Shown: piece after piece, positions 46,039 to 54,089 of the stretch | Numbering within the stretch: the first letter of the stretch is position 1 | Layout of the letters: each line of letters opens with the position of its first letter | DNA from: Acidisoma sp965199065 | Lineage (GTDB): Bacteria > Pseudomonadota > Alphaproteobacteria > Acetobacterales > Acetobacteraceae | DNA length: 64,000 nt | Assembly (NCBI RefSeq): GCF_965199065.1 | Contig: NZ_CBDAQN010000001.1 | Span: 868,001-932,000 of the forward strand | Direction of reading: 5' to 3' | The notes under the pieces: generated by a model | The model's database searches: none | Told to the model about the DNA's origin: nothing | Seen by the model: only the letters and a program-made list of their open reading frames with translations | Program-made: the position numbers and the translations under genes

Positions 46039-46914
46039 TCAGCCGCCAATAGCCTTGATCATCGTGCTGCCGAGCGAGGCCGGGCTGTCGGCGACATGGA
46101 TGCCGGCCGCCAGCATCGCCTCGGTCTTGGCCGCCGCCGTATCCCGGCCACCGCTGATGACAGCGCCGGCATGGCCCATCCGCCGGCCCGGAGGGGCAGT
46201 GGCACCAGCGATGAAGCCCACCACCGGCTTCTTCGTGCCGCTCGCCTTGATGAACTCGGCGGCCACGATCTCGCTCTCGCCGCCGATCTCGCCGATCATG
46301 ACAATCGCATGCGTCTCGTCGTCCTCCAGGAACATCGCGATGACATCCTTGAAGTCGAGCCCCTTCACCGGGTCGCCGCCGATGCCGACGCAGGTGCTCT
46401 GACCAAGGCCGGCCGCCGTGGTCTGCGCGACCGCCTCATAAGTGAGCGTGCCGGAGCGGCTGACGATGCCGATCTTGCCGCGGCGATGGATGTGGCCGGG
46501 CATGATGCCGATCTTGCAGGCGTCGGGCGTGATGACGCCCGGGCAGTTGGGCCCGACGAGGATCGACTTGCTGTCGATCAGCGCGCGGCGGACCTTCACC
46601 ATGTCGAGCACCGGAATGCCCTCGGTGATGCAGACGATCAGCGGCATCTCGGCGTCGATCGCCTCGAGGATCGAGTCGGCCGCGAAGGGTGGCGGCACGT
46701 AGATGGCGGTCGCGGTCGCGCCGGTCTTCTCGCGCGCCTCGATGACCGTGTCGAAGACCGGCAGGTCGATGTGGATCGAGCCGCCTTTGCCCGGCGTCAC
46801 GCCGCCGACCACCTTGGTGCCGTAGGCGATGGCCTGCTCGGAGTGGAACGTGCCCTGGGCGCCGGTAAAGCCCTGGGTGATGACGCGCGTGTTGCTGTCG
46901 ACGAGGATGGCCAT
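46039..46914 (-). CDS. sucD: Succinyl-CoA synthetase alpha subunit
   Basis: SucD binds CoA and carries the phosphohistidine intermediate. The 291-residue protein has the CoA-binding start VITQGFTGAQGTFHSEQAI, GPNCPGVI and the phosphohistidine in RRMGHAGAVISGG. The ATG at 46914 is one base after the sucC stop, deciding the start against a frame open to 46959. It works with SucC in the TCA cycle and supplies the same succinyl-CoA pool as HemA uses. Confidence 0.96.
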   Translation of the reverse strand: MAILVDSNTRVITQGFTGAQGTFHSEQAIAYGTKVVGGVTPGKGGSIHIDLPVFDTVIEAREKTGATATAIYVPPPFAADSILEAIDAEMPLIVCITEGIPVLDMVKVRRALIDSKSILVGPNCPGVITPDACKIGIMPGHIHRRGKIGIVSRSGTLTYEAVAQTTAAGLGQSTCVGIGGDPVKGLDFKDVIAMFLEDDETHAIVMIGEIGGESEIVAAEFIKASGTKKPVVGFIAGATAPPGRRMGHAGAVISGGRDTAAAKTEAMLAAGIHVADSPASLGSTMIKAIGG

Positions 46915-46915
46915 G

Positions 46916-48112
46916 TTATGCGGCTTCCTTAACGGCGCGGACCACCTTCTGGGCGGCATCCGCTAGATTATCGGCCGCGATGATCGGCAGGCCCGACTTC
47001 GCCATGATCTCCTTGCCGAGGGCGACGTTGGTGCCCTCCAGCCGGACGACCAGCGGCACGGTCAGCGACACCTCGCGGGCGGCGGCGATGACGCCCTCGG
47101 CGATCACGTCGCAGCGCATGATGCCGCCGAAGATGTTGACCAGGATGCCTTCGACGTTCGGATCGGACAGGATGATCTTGAAGGCGGCGGTCACCCGCTC
47201 CTTGGTCGCACCACCGCCCACGTCGAGGAAGTTGGCCGGCGAGCCGCCGTAAAGCTTGATGATGTCCATGGTCGCCATGGCGAGGCCGGCGCCGTTCACC
47301 ATGCAGCCGATGGTGCCGTCGAGCGCCACATAGCTGAGGCTGTACTTGTTCGCCTCGAGTTCCTTGGGGTCTTCCTCGGCCTCGTCCCGCATTTCCTCCA
47401 GGTTCGGATGCCGGAAGAGGGCGTTGTCGTCGAAGCTCACCTTGGCGTCGAGCGCCACCACGTCGCCGGTCTTGGTCACGACCAGCGGGTTGATCTCGAC
47501 GATCGCGCAGTCGAGGTCGATGAAGGCCTTGTACATGGCCAGGACGAACTTCGTGAAGGCGCCGACCTGCTTGCCGGAAAGGCCGAGGCCGAAGGCCAGC
47601 CCACGGGCATGGAAGGGCGAAATGCCGGTCGCCGGATCGACCGCGACGCGCAGGATCTTCTCCGGCGAATGCTCGGCCGTCTCCTCGATCTCCATGCCGC
47701 CTTCGGTAGAGGCCATGATGAGCACGCGGGAGGTCGCGCGATCGACGAGGAGCGAAAGGTAGAGTTCGCGGGCGATGTCGCAACCGGCCTCGATATAGAC
47801 GCGATGGACGGTCTTGCCGGCGGGCCCGGTCTGCTTGGTCACCAGCGTATGGCCGAGCATGGCGTTCGCGGCGGCGTAGACTTCGTCGTGCGACTTGGCA
47901 AGGCGGACGCCGCCCTTGCCGTCCGGATCGTCGGCGAAGCGGCCGGCGCCGCGTCCCCCGGCATGAATTTGGGATTTGACGACGAAGATCGGCCCCGGCA
48001 GTTGCTGGGCGGCCGTCACCGCCTCCTCAGGCGTCCAGGCGACATGGCCTTCCAGCACGGCGACGCCCGCCGCCTTCAACAGCTCTTTGGCCTGGTATTC
48101 ATGGATGTTCAT
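46916..48112 (-). CDS. sucC: Succinyl-CoA synthetase beta subunit
   Basis: This is the ATP-grasp subunit of succinyl-CoA synthetase. The 398-residue protein begins MNIHEYQAKELL, the family hallmark, with KSQIHAGGRGAGRF and the ATP-grasp region IVEINPLVVTKTGDVVALDAK. The C-terminal GGIMRCDVIAEGVI contacts the alpha subunit. It lies 7 bases after mdh and 1 base before sucD, in one operon. Confidence 0.96.
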   Translation of the reverse strand: MNIHEYQAKELLKAAGVAVLEGHVAWTPEEAVTAAQQLPGPIFVVKSQIHAGGRGAGRFADDPDGKGGVRLAKSHDEVYAAANAMLGHTLVTKQTGPAGKTVHRVYIEAGCDIARELYLSLLVDRATSRVLIMASTEGGMEIEETAEHSPEKILRVAVDPATGISPFHARGLAFGLGLSGKQVGAFTKFVLAMYKAFIDLDCAIVEINPLVVTKTGDVVALDAKVSFDDNALFRHPNLEEMRDEAEEDPKELEANKYSLSYVALDGTIGCMVNGAGLAMATMDIIKLYGGSPANFLDVGGGATKERVTAAFKIILSDPNVEGILVNIFGGIMRCDVIAEGVIAAAREVSLTVPLVVRLEGTNVALGKEIMAKSGLPIIAADNLADAAQKVVRAVKEAA

Positions 48113-48119
48113 GAGAGGG

Positions 48120-49073
48120 TCAGCCCACCAGTTGCTTGGATGCTTCGATCAGGCCACGCACGCCCTCGCAGGACTTGTCGAAGGCGGCCTGCTCGGCCTC
48201 GTTCAGCTTGATTTCGACGATACGCTCGACGCCGCCGGCGCCGATCACGACCGGCACGCCGACATAGAGGTCCTTGATGCCGTACTGACCAGTAAGGTAG
48301 GCGGCGGCGGGCAGCACGCGCTTCTTGTCGCGCAGGTAGCTCTCGGCCATCGCGACGGCCGAGGCCGCCGGGGCGTAGAAGGCGCTGCCCTTCTCGAGCA
48401 GTTTGACGATCTCGCCGCCGCCGTTTGCGGTACGCGCCACGATCGCGTCGATCTTCTCCTGCGTCGTCCAGCCCATCGCGATGAGGTCGGGGACAGGAAT
48501 GCCGGCGACGGTGGAGTAGCGCACGAGCGGCACCATGCTGTCGCCGTGGCCGCCGAGCACGAAGGCGGTCACGTCCTCCACGGAGACGTTGAACTCCTGC
48601 GCCAGGAACAGGCGGAAGCGGCTGCTGTCGAGCACGCCCGCCATGCCGACGACTTTCTCGGGCGGGAGGCCGGATTTCTGCTGCATCACCCAGACCATGG
48701 CGTCGAGGGGGTTGGTGATGACGATGACAAAGGCGTCGGGACAGTTCTGCTTGATCCCCTCGGCCACCTGAGCGATCACGCCCGCATTCTTGGCGACGAG
48801 ATCGTCCCGCGACATGCCCGGCATCCGGGGAAAGCCCGCGGTCACGATGACCACGTCGGCGCCGGAAAGCGATGCATAGTCCGATCCGCCCGTCATTTCC
48901 GAGTCAAAACCATCGACCGGGCTGGACTGCATGATGTCGAGCGCCTTTCCGGCGGCGACCCCACCGAAGACATCGAACAGGGCGACGTCGCCGAGTTCCT
49001 TCAGGCCTATCAGGTGGGCGAGCGTGCCGCCGATATTGCCAGCGCCGATGAGGGCGATTTTGTTCCGGGCCAT
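48120..49073 (-). CDS. mdh: Malate dehydrogenase
   Basis: This NAD-dependent malate dehydrogenase of the lactate-dehydrogenase-like type has 317 residues. The NAD motif is GAGNIGGTLAHL. The catalytic residues are in NPLDAMVWVMQ, SSRFRLFLAQE and the His of LGGHGDSMVPL. The ATG at 49073 follows AAGGA. It heads the mdh-sucCD-sucAB-lpd cluster; the leader contains a strong hairpin at 49119-49138. Confidence 0.96.
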   Translation of the reverse strand: MARNKIALIGAGNIGGTLAHLIGLKELGDVALFDVFGGVAAGKALDIMQSSPVDGFDSEMTGGSDYASLSGADVVIVTAGFPRMPGMSRDDLVAKNAGVIAQVAEGIKQNCPDAFVIVITNPLDAMVWVMQQKSGLPPEKVVGMAGVLDSSRFRLFLAQEFNVSVEDVTAFVLGGHGDSMVPLVRYSTVAGIPVPDLIAMGWTTQEKIDAIVARTANGGGEIVKLLEKGSAFYAPAASAVAMAESYLRDKKRVLPAAAYLTGQYGIKDLYVGVPVVIGAGGVERIVEIKLNEAEQAAFDKSCEGVRGLIEASKQLVG

Positions 49074-49118
49074 GAGGGTCCTTCCACGGGTTTCGGGAGG
49101 CGGACAGGGTCAGCCAAA

Positions 49119-49138
49119 GCCCCGGGAGATCCCGGGGC
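49119..49138 (-). terminator. GC-rich hairpin between the rhamnose operon and mdh
   Basis: An 8-bp perfect stem, GCCCCGGG pairing with CCCGGGGC with loop ATCT, is followed on the minus strand by CTTTGGC, a poor T run. It lies about 110 bases after the glycosyltransferase stop and 46 bases before mdh. It is either a weak terminator of the rhamnose operon or a leader structure of mdh. Confidence 0.5.
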
Positions 49139-49246
49139 CAGGAAGTGCCTGTGTGCTAGCTCAAGTGTTGCAGTGCGGCAAGCAGAAGCAAGGATTAGAC
49201 GATCCGGCTTTTCGTGCGGGGCTGCACTGTTATCCCTGCGGGGCCG

Positions 49247-50143
49247 TTACCGGCCGATGACGAACCAGACACGGAAGAGCATGGTCTGGGCGACCGAGTT
49301 GCGCACGAAACCCGAAAGACGGAGAGCCCGTAAGCGCGAGACGACGCCCTCACGAAGCGCGGTTCTGACGATGGCGAGGTCGTTTCTGGCCCGAGGCGCA
49401 AGCAGCGCTGGCTGGGCGCTCAGCGCCTCAACATTTGCGCGGAACACGGTCATAAAGGCGCCAGGGCCGCGGCGCACAGCGGCAAGCGCGCGCCGGGGCG
49501 CGGAACGAGGCGCGCCGACGACGTTCTCGGCGTGCTGGCGGTAGAGGATAACGCCGCGATCATCGCGCAGCACACGGCCGCCGGCGGCGGTCACCAGCAG
49601 GTAGCACCACCAATCGTGCCAGGTGATGGGGGGTGGCTCGCTCGCGGCGATGAGAGCGATTGCCTCCGCGTTCAGGAGGACGGTGTTCCCGGTTGCGATG
49701 TTCTGTGTCAGGCTAGCGGGAAATGAGGCTGGTCCGCCGAGCGGCGCCGAAAGGCCGATGCGATCGAGTTTCTCATCCACCAGGATCTGGCGGGCGCAGT
49801 AGAGCGCCGGGCCGGCGAGGGGGGCGAGCCGAGCGGTCGCCCAGGCGAGCTTTTCCGGCAGCCAGACATCGTCCTGATCGGCGAAAGCGATGAAAGGATG
49901 ACCGGCCGCCGCCCGCAGAAGGGTCATGAAGCTGCGGGTGACGCCGATGTTGCCGGGAGGCTCCGCGACACGGACGGCACGCCCACCCTTCCAGGCGGCC
50001 AGCTTGGCGACGGTGCCGTCGGTCGATCCGTCGTCGCGCCAGTAGAGTATCCAGTCGCTATGAGTTTGACCGGCGAGGCTATCGAGGAAAGCGTCGAGGT
50101 AGGTCTCGCCGTTGTAGGTCGACAGAAGAATGGCGACGGTCAT
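49247..50143 (-). CDS. Family 2 glycosyltransferase, probable rhamnosyltransferase
   Basis: This 298-residue GT-A-fold enzyme starts VAILLSTYNGETYLDAFLDSL, with the nucleotide-sugar motifs DDGSTDGT and ADQDDVW. The C-terminal part, HDWWCYLLVTAAGG and YRQHAENVVG, is typical of rhamnosyltransferases in RfbF/WbbL-type groups. Its start overlaps the rfbD stop as ATGA, making it the last gene of the dTDP-rhamnose operon. That supports dTDP-rhamnose as its donor; the acceptor is unknown. Confidence 0.85.
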   Translation of the reverse strand: MTVAILLSTYNGETYLDAFLDSLAGQTHSDWILYWRDDGSTDGTVAKLAAWKGGRAVRVAEPPGNIGVTRSFMTLLRAAAGHPFIAFADQDDVWLPEKLAWATARLAPLAGPALYCARQILVDEKLDRIGLSAPLGGPASFPASLTQNIATGNTVLLNAEAIALIAASEPPPITWHDWWCYLLVTAAGGRVLRDDRGVILYRQHAENVVGAPRSAPRRALAAVRRGPGAFMTVFRANVEALSAQPALLAPRARNDLAIVRTALREGVVSRLRALRLSGFVRNSVAQTMLFRVWFVIGR

Positions 50144-51039
50144 TCATGCGGCGTTAGCAGGCTATCGACCGTTCGCGCCAGGCTTTCACGCCACGGCGGC
50201 AGAGCGATGCCAAAGGTTCCGGCGAGCTTTCCGTTGTCCAGCCGCGAGTCGGCCGGCCTCCGCGCCGGGGTCGGCCAGTCGGCGGTAGCGATGGCCTCGA
50301 CCTCGGGCGAGGGGCCGCCGCGCCGCCGCGCCTCCTCGAATGTCGCCACCGCAAGGCCGTGCCAACTCGTTTCGCCCGATCCCGTCGCATGGAAGATGCC
50401 GCCGAAGCCCGGGCGCCAGCCGTCCCGGTCGATGAGGGCGATGATGTCGAGGATTGCGGCGGCAAGGTCGGCGGCGGCGGTCGGGCTGCCCTTCTGGTCG
50501 GCGACGACGCGAAGCTTGGGCAGCCGGGCGCCGGCCGAAAGCATCGTGCGGACGAAGTTCTTGCCCGTGTCCGAGTAGACCCAGGCGGTCCGTAGGATGA
50601 TGGAGTGGCCGCCAGCCTTCAGCACGCGCTCCTCGCCATCCCGCTTGGTGCGGCCGTAGGCGCCGGTCGGATTGGTGGGGTCGGCTTCGCGGTAGGGCGT
50701 CCCCTTGGAGCCGTCGAAGACATAGTCGGTCGAGATATGGATGAAGGGGATCCGGGCCTCGGCGCAGAGGGTCGCCAGCAACTCCGGGCCATCGGCATTG
50801 GCGCGGGCGGCGGCCGCTTCGTCTGCCTCGGCGGCATCGACGGCAGTGTAGGCGGCAGCATTGACGACATATCGCCAGGGGCGGGTGGCGAAGGCTTTCA
50901 GGATCGTCCCGGCGTCGTCGAAATCGAGCTGTGGCCGGCCGAGGACGACCATGTCCATCTCGCGCGGCGGACCCAGGCGTCCAAGCGCCTGCGCGACCTG
51001 GCCGCTGCCTCCGGTAACCAGGATGGGGCCGATACTCAT
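50140..51039 (-). CDS. rfbD: dTDP-4-dehydrorhamnose reductase
   Basis: RfbD catalyses the last step of dTDP-L-rhamnose synthesis. The 299-residue short-chain-type reductase has ILVTGGSGQVAQAL, NAAAYTAVDAAE, HISTDYVFDGSKG with the catalytic Tyr/Lys of GAYGRTKRDGE, and RTAWVYSDTGKNFV. The ATG at 51039 is used; the frame stays open to 51150, across the rfbC stop, and that extension is rejected. It is coupled with the downstream glycosyltransferase. Confidence 0.95.
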   Translation of the reverse strand: MSIGPILVTGGSGQVAQALGRLGPPREMDMVVLGRPQLDFDDAGTILKAFATRPWRYVVNAAAYTAVDAAEADEAAAARANADGPELLATLCAEARIPFIHISTDYVFDGSKGTPYREADPTNPTGAYGRTKRDGEERVLKAGGHSIILRTAWVYSDTGKNFVRTMLSAGARLPKLRVVADQKGSPTAAADLAAAILDIIALIDRDGWRPGFGGIFHATGSGETSWHGLAVATFEEARRRGGPSPEVEAIATADWPTPARRPADSRLDNGKLAGTFGIALPPWRESLARTVDSLLTPHE

Positions 51040-51049
51040 CTCAGCTAAT

Positions 51050-51610
51050 CTAATAGGTGAACAAGGTGCCCGCGTCGCGCAGACGCGGCAGTTGCTGGTC
51101 CTTCTCGGACAGGATCGCCTCATCTGCCGAGACGGGCCACGGCAGAGCAAGATCGGGGTCGTTCCAGATCACGCCCGCCTCGCTGGCGCGGTCGTAGTCG
51201 CCGGTGACCTTGTAAAGCACCTCGGTGTCGGGCTCGAGCGTGCAGAAGGCGTGCAGGAAGCCGCCCGGGATCCACAGCTGCTGCCAGTTCTCGGCGGAAA
51301 GCTCGGCCGCCACCCATTTGCCGAATGTGGGCGAGCCGACACGGGCATCCACCGCCACGTCCCAGATGGCGCCGCGCGCGCAACGCACGAGCTTGCCCTG
51401 GACGTTCGGCGCTATCTGGCAGTGCAGCCCACGGACAACGCCGCGCTCACGCGACAGGCTGTGATTGTCCTGCACGAAATGGCCGTCGATGCCGGTCGCC
51501 GCGAAAAGCTTCTTCGCGTTGAAGGTCTCGGAGAAGAAGCCGCGGCTGTCACCGAACTGCGGCGGCGTGATCAGCAGGACCTCGGGGATCGCGAGCGCTT
51601 CGACCTTCAT
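51050..51610 (-). CDS. rfbC: dTDP-4-dehydrorhamnose 3,5-epimerase
   Basis: This cupin-fold epimerase has 186 residues. It has GDSRGFFSETFNAKKL, the catalytic His region FVQDNHSLSRERGVVRGLHCQ, and FLHAFCTLEPDTEVLYK. It acts third in dTDP-rhamnose synthesis. The ATG at 51610 lies 66 bases after rfbA, and short tandem repeats occupy the gap. Confidence 0.95.
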   Translation of the reverse strand: MKVEALAIPEVLLITPPQFGDSRGFFSETFNAKKLFAATGIDGHFVQDNHSLSRERGVVRGLHCQIAPNVQGKLVRCARGAIWDVAVDARVGSPTFGKWVAAELSAENWQQLWIPGGFLHAFCTLEPDTEVLYKVTGDYDRASEAGVIWNDPDLALPWPVSADEAILSEKDQQLPRLRDAGTLFTY

Positions 51611-51641
51611 GACCGCATCCAGTGCTCAGACACGCCGCTCA

Positions 51642-51688
51642 GCTTGAACATGCCCGTGTGCTTAAACATGCCCGCTTAAACATGCCCG
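51642..51688 (-). repeat. Three 15-bp repeats spanning the rfbA stop codon
   Basis: On the plus strand, GCTTGAACATGCCCG (51642-51656), GCTTAAACATGCCCG (51660-51674) and GCTTAAACATGCCCG (51674-51688) recur. The rfbA stop codon TAA lies in the last-listed copy, so slippage here would change the 3' end of rfbA. Confidence 0.75.
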
Positions 51689-52551
51689 TCCGCCAACTCG
51701 CTCAGGAAACGGCCAAGTTCGGTTTTGCCGAGCTGTTTAGCGTGAACGCGAAGCTGATCGGCGTCGATGAAACCCTTGCGGAAGGCGACTTCCTCGGGAG
51801 AGCCGACCAGCATGCCCTGGCGGGACTGGATTGTCTGCACGAAGGTCGCCGCCTGCATGAGGCTGTCCGGCGTCCCGGCATCGAGCCAGGCGGCGCCACG
51901 ACCCAGACGCTCCACGTGCAGCGTTCCCTCCTCAAGATAGATCTTGTTGAGGTCGGTGATCTCAAGCTCGCCCCGCGCGGAAGGCGTGATGGTCGCCGCG
52001 ATTTCTCCGACGCGCTTGTCGTAGAAGTAGAGGCCCGTGACCGCCCAGTTGGACTGCGGCAACGCCGGCTTCTCGACGATCTCCAGCGCGTGTCCGGCGT
52101 CGTCGAACGTCACCACGCCGTAGCGCTCAGGGTCGCGCACCTGACAGGCGAAGACGGTCGCGCCTTCGGGACGGGCGACGGCGGCGCGCAGCAGAACCGA
52201 GAGGTGCTCGCCGTGGATGAGGTTGTCGCCGAGGGCAAGCGCGCAGGCCTCGCCCGCGAGCCACTCCCGGGCGATCAGGAAGGCCTGCGCGATCCCGTCG
52301 GGCTTGGGCTGTTCCGCGAAGGTGAACTGCACGCCGAGGCGGGAGCCGTCGCCCAGCAGCCGCTTGAACTGCGGCAGGTCGGCCGGCGTCGAGATGATCA
52401 TGATGTCGCGGATGCCGGCGAGCATCAGCGTGGACAGCGGATAGTAGACCATCGGCTTGTCGTAGACGGGCAGAAGCTGCTTCGACGCGGCCAGGGTGAT
52501 GGGGTGCAGCCGCGTGCCAGAGCCGCCCGCGAGCAGGATACCTTTCATCAT
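51676..52551 (-). CDS. rfbA: Glucose-1-phosphate thymidylyltransferase
   Basis: RfbA makes dTDP-glucose, the first step of the pathway. The 291-residue protein has the nucleotidyltransferase signature GILLAGGSGTRLHPIT, KPMVYYPLSTLMLAGI and ALGDNLIHGEHL. The start is one of two adjacent ATGs at 52551 and 52548. It lies 64 bases after rfbB. Its C-terminus ends inside a short tandem repeat. Confidence 0.95.
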   Translation of the reverse strand: MMKGILLAGGSGTRLHPITLAASKQLLPVYDKPMVYYPLSTLMLAGIRDIMIISTPADLPQFKRLLGDGSRLGVQFTFAEQPKPDGIAQAFLIAREWLAGEACALALGDNLIHGEHLSVLLRAAVARPEGATVFACQVRDPERYGVVTFDDAGHALEIVEKPALPQSNWAVTGLYFYDKRVGEIAATITPSARGELEITDLNKIYLEEGTLHVERLGRGAAWLDAGTPDSLMQAATFVQTIQSRQGMLVGSPEEVAFRKGFIDADQLRVHAKQLGKTELGRFLSELADGHV

Positions 52552-52615
52552 CGGTCTTGTTCTTCCGTACGTTGATTGAGTGGCGCGTGCGCGAGGCTAT
52601 TGAGCAAGCTGGGTG

Positions 52616-53670
52616 TCAGGCAGCGGTGCCGAGGCGCTGGCCCTGGTAGCGGGCGCCTCTGATCTTCTCCCACCAGTCGCGATGCGACAGATACCAGTCG
52701 ATGGTCTTGGCGAGTCCGCTCTCGAAGTCATGCTCGGCTTTCCAGCCAAGCGCGGCTTCGGCGGCGGACGGATCGATCTCGTAGCGGAAATCATGGCCGG
52801 GGCGGTCGGTCACGAAACGGATGAGGCGCGAGCGCGGGCCTTCCGGGTCCGGCAGGCGGCGGTCGAGTTCGGCGCAGATGGCGTGGACGACCTCCAGGTT
52901 GCTGCGCGGCTGGCGGGCGCCGATGCAGTAGGTATCGCCCGGCTTGCCCTGCATCAGCACGCGCACCAAGGCTACGGCATGGTCCTCGACGAAGAGCCAG
53001 TCGCGCTTGTTGGAGCCGTCGCCGTAGACCGGAAGAGGCTTACCCTCCAGCGCGTTCAGCAGAACCAGCGGGATGAGCTTCTCGGGAAACTGCCAGATGC
53101 CATAGTTGTTGGTGGTGTTGGAGACGAAGGCGGGAACCCGTACGTGTGGTGCCAGGCGCGCACGAGATGGTCCGAGGCGGCCTTCGAGGCGGAATAGGGG
53201 CTCCGTGGATCGTAGGGAGTCGTTTCCATGAACGGCGGGTCGTCGGCCTCGAGAGCGCCGAACACCTCGTCCGTCGAGACGTGGTGGAAACGGAACTGCG
53301 CCCGCCTCTCGCCGGTGAGGCCATTGTAGTAGGCGCGCGCCGCCTCCAGCAGGGTGAAGGTGCCCATGATGTTGGTGCGGATGAAATCGGCCGGACCGTC
53401 GATCGAGCGGTCGACGTGGCTTTCGGCCGCGAGATGCATGACGGCGTCGGGCTGGTGGGTGGCGAATACGTCCTTCATCGCGGCGCCGTCGGCGATGTCG
53501 GCACGGATGAGTTCATGGCGGTTGCTGCGGACGGCGCCCTCGAGCGCGTCCTCCGAGGCCGCATAGGTCATCGCGTCGACGTTGACCACGGAGTGGTCGG
53601 TGTCCTGGATGAGATGGCGGATGACCGCCGATCCAATAAAGCCACAGCCACCGGTAATCAGCAGACGCAT
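52616..53670 (-). pseudogene. rfbB: dTDP-glucose 4,6-dehydratase, interrupted by a 1-bp frameshift
   Basis: The gene would encode a 351-residue dehydratase of dTDP-glucose. Frame 1 runs from the ATG at 53670 (MRLLITGGCGFIGSAV) through the catalytic region HVSTDEVFGAL and YSASKAASDHLVRAW. At about 53130 one base is missing (CCCGCC where CCCGGCC is expected), after which it terminates at 53056. The following frame continues correctly as FVSNTTNNYGIWQFPEKLIP and on to the stop at 52616. Total length is 1055 bases, one short of a multiple of three. Everything else is well conserved, so a sequencing error or a very recent mutation is likely. Without it the operon could not make dTDP-rhamnose unless another rfbB exists. 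Confidence 0.88.
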
Positions 53671-53912
53671 CGCGACATTACCCGAAGATGTTTCAGTGGC
53701 CGAGGAACTGACAGGTTTGGACGGGCTGATCAAGCGGGCGGATCAAGGGCGCGGCGGCTCTGCCGCACGCTCGTATTCATTGACAGCGGTGCCGCGTCTC
53801 CTTAGAGAGCGCACCTCGCCAGCAGGGTCGGGAAACCGGCCCTGTTGCTTTATGGACAACTCCTGCCCGGGCCGTTTGTCGGTTCCGGCTTTGCCAAGAT
53901 CGGGCTTACGCT

Positions 53913-54038
53913 ATGAAGGTGCGCAACTCCCTCCGTTCCGCGAAGATTCGCGACAAGAACTGTCGCGTGGTGCGGCGCCGTGGCCGGGTCTACGTGATCA
54001 ACAAGAAGAACCCGCGCATGAAGGCCCGCCAGGGCTGA
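53913..54038 (+). CDS. rpmJ: 50S ribosomal protein bL36
   Basis: This 41-residue basic protein begins MKVRNSLRSAKIRDKN and ends KNPRMKARQG, the full alphaproteobacterial bL36. It has one Cys and so lacks the zinc-binding set of the longer-known type (the C-minus form). It stands alone, as is usual for this form, divergent from rfbB. A TTGACA at 53780-53785 is a possible -35 element, without a clear -10. Confidence 0.95.
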   Translation: MKVRNSLRSAKIRDKNCRVVRRRGRVYVINKKNPRMKARQG

Positions 54039-54056
54039 TTGTCCGCCGGAGGGAAC

Positions 54057-54076
54057 GCTTCTTCTTGAGAAGAAGC
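54057..54076. terminator. Hairpin between convergent rpmJ and purA
   Basis: The 9-bp perfect stem GCTTCTTCT pairs with AGAAGAAGC around a 2-base apex, so the real loop is slightly larger. It lies 19 bases after rpmJ and 14 bases after the purA stop on the other strand. Neither side has a strong T run. It probably ends both transcripts. Confidence 0.6.
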
Positions 54077-54089
54077 GCCTCGCTCTGAG

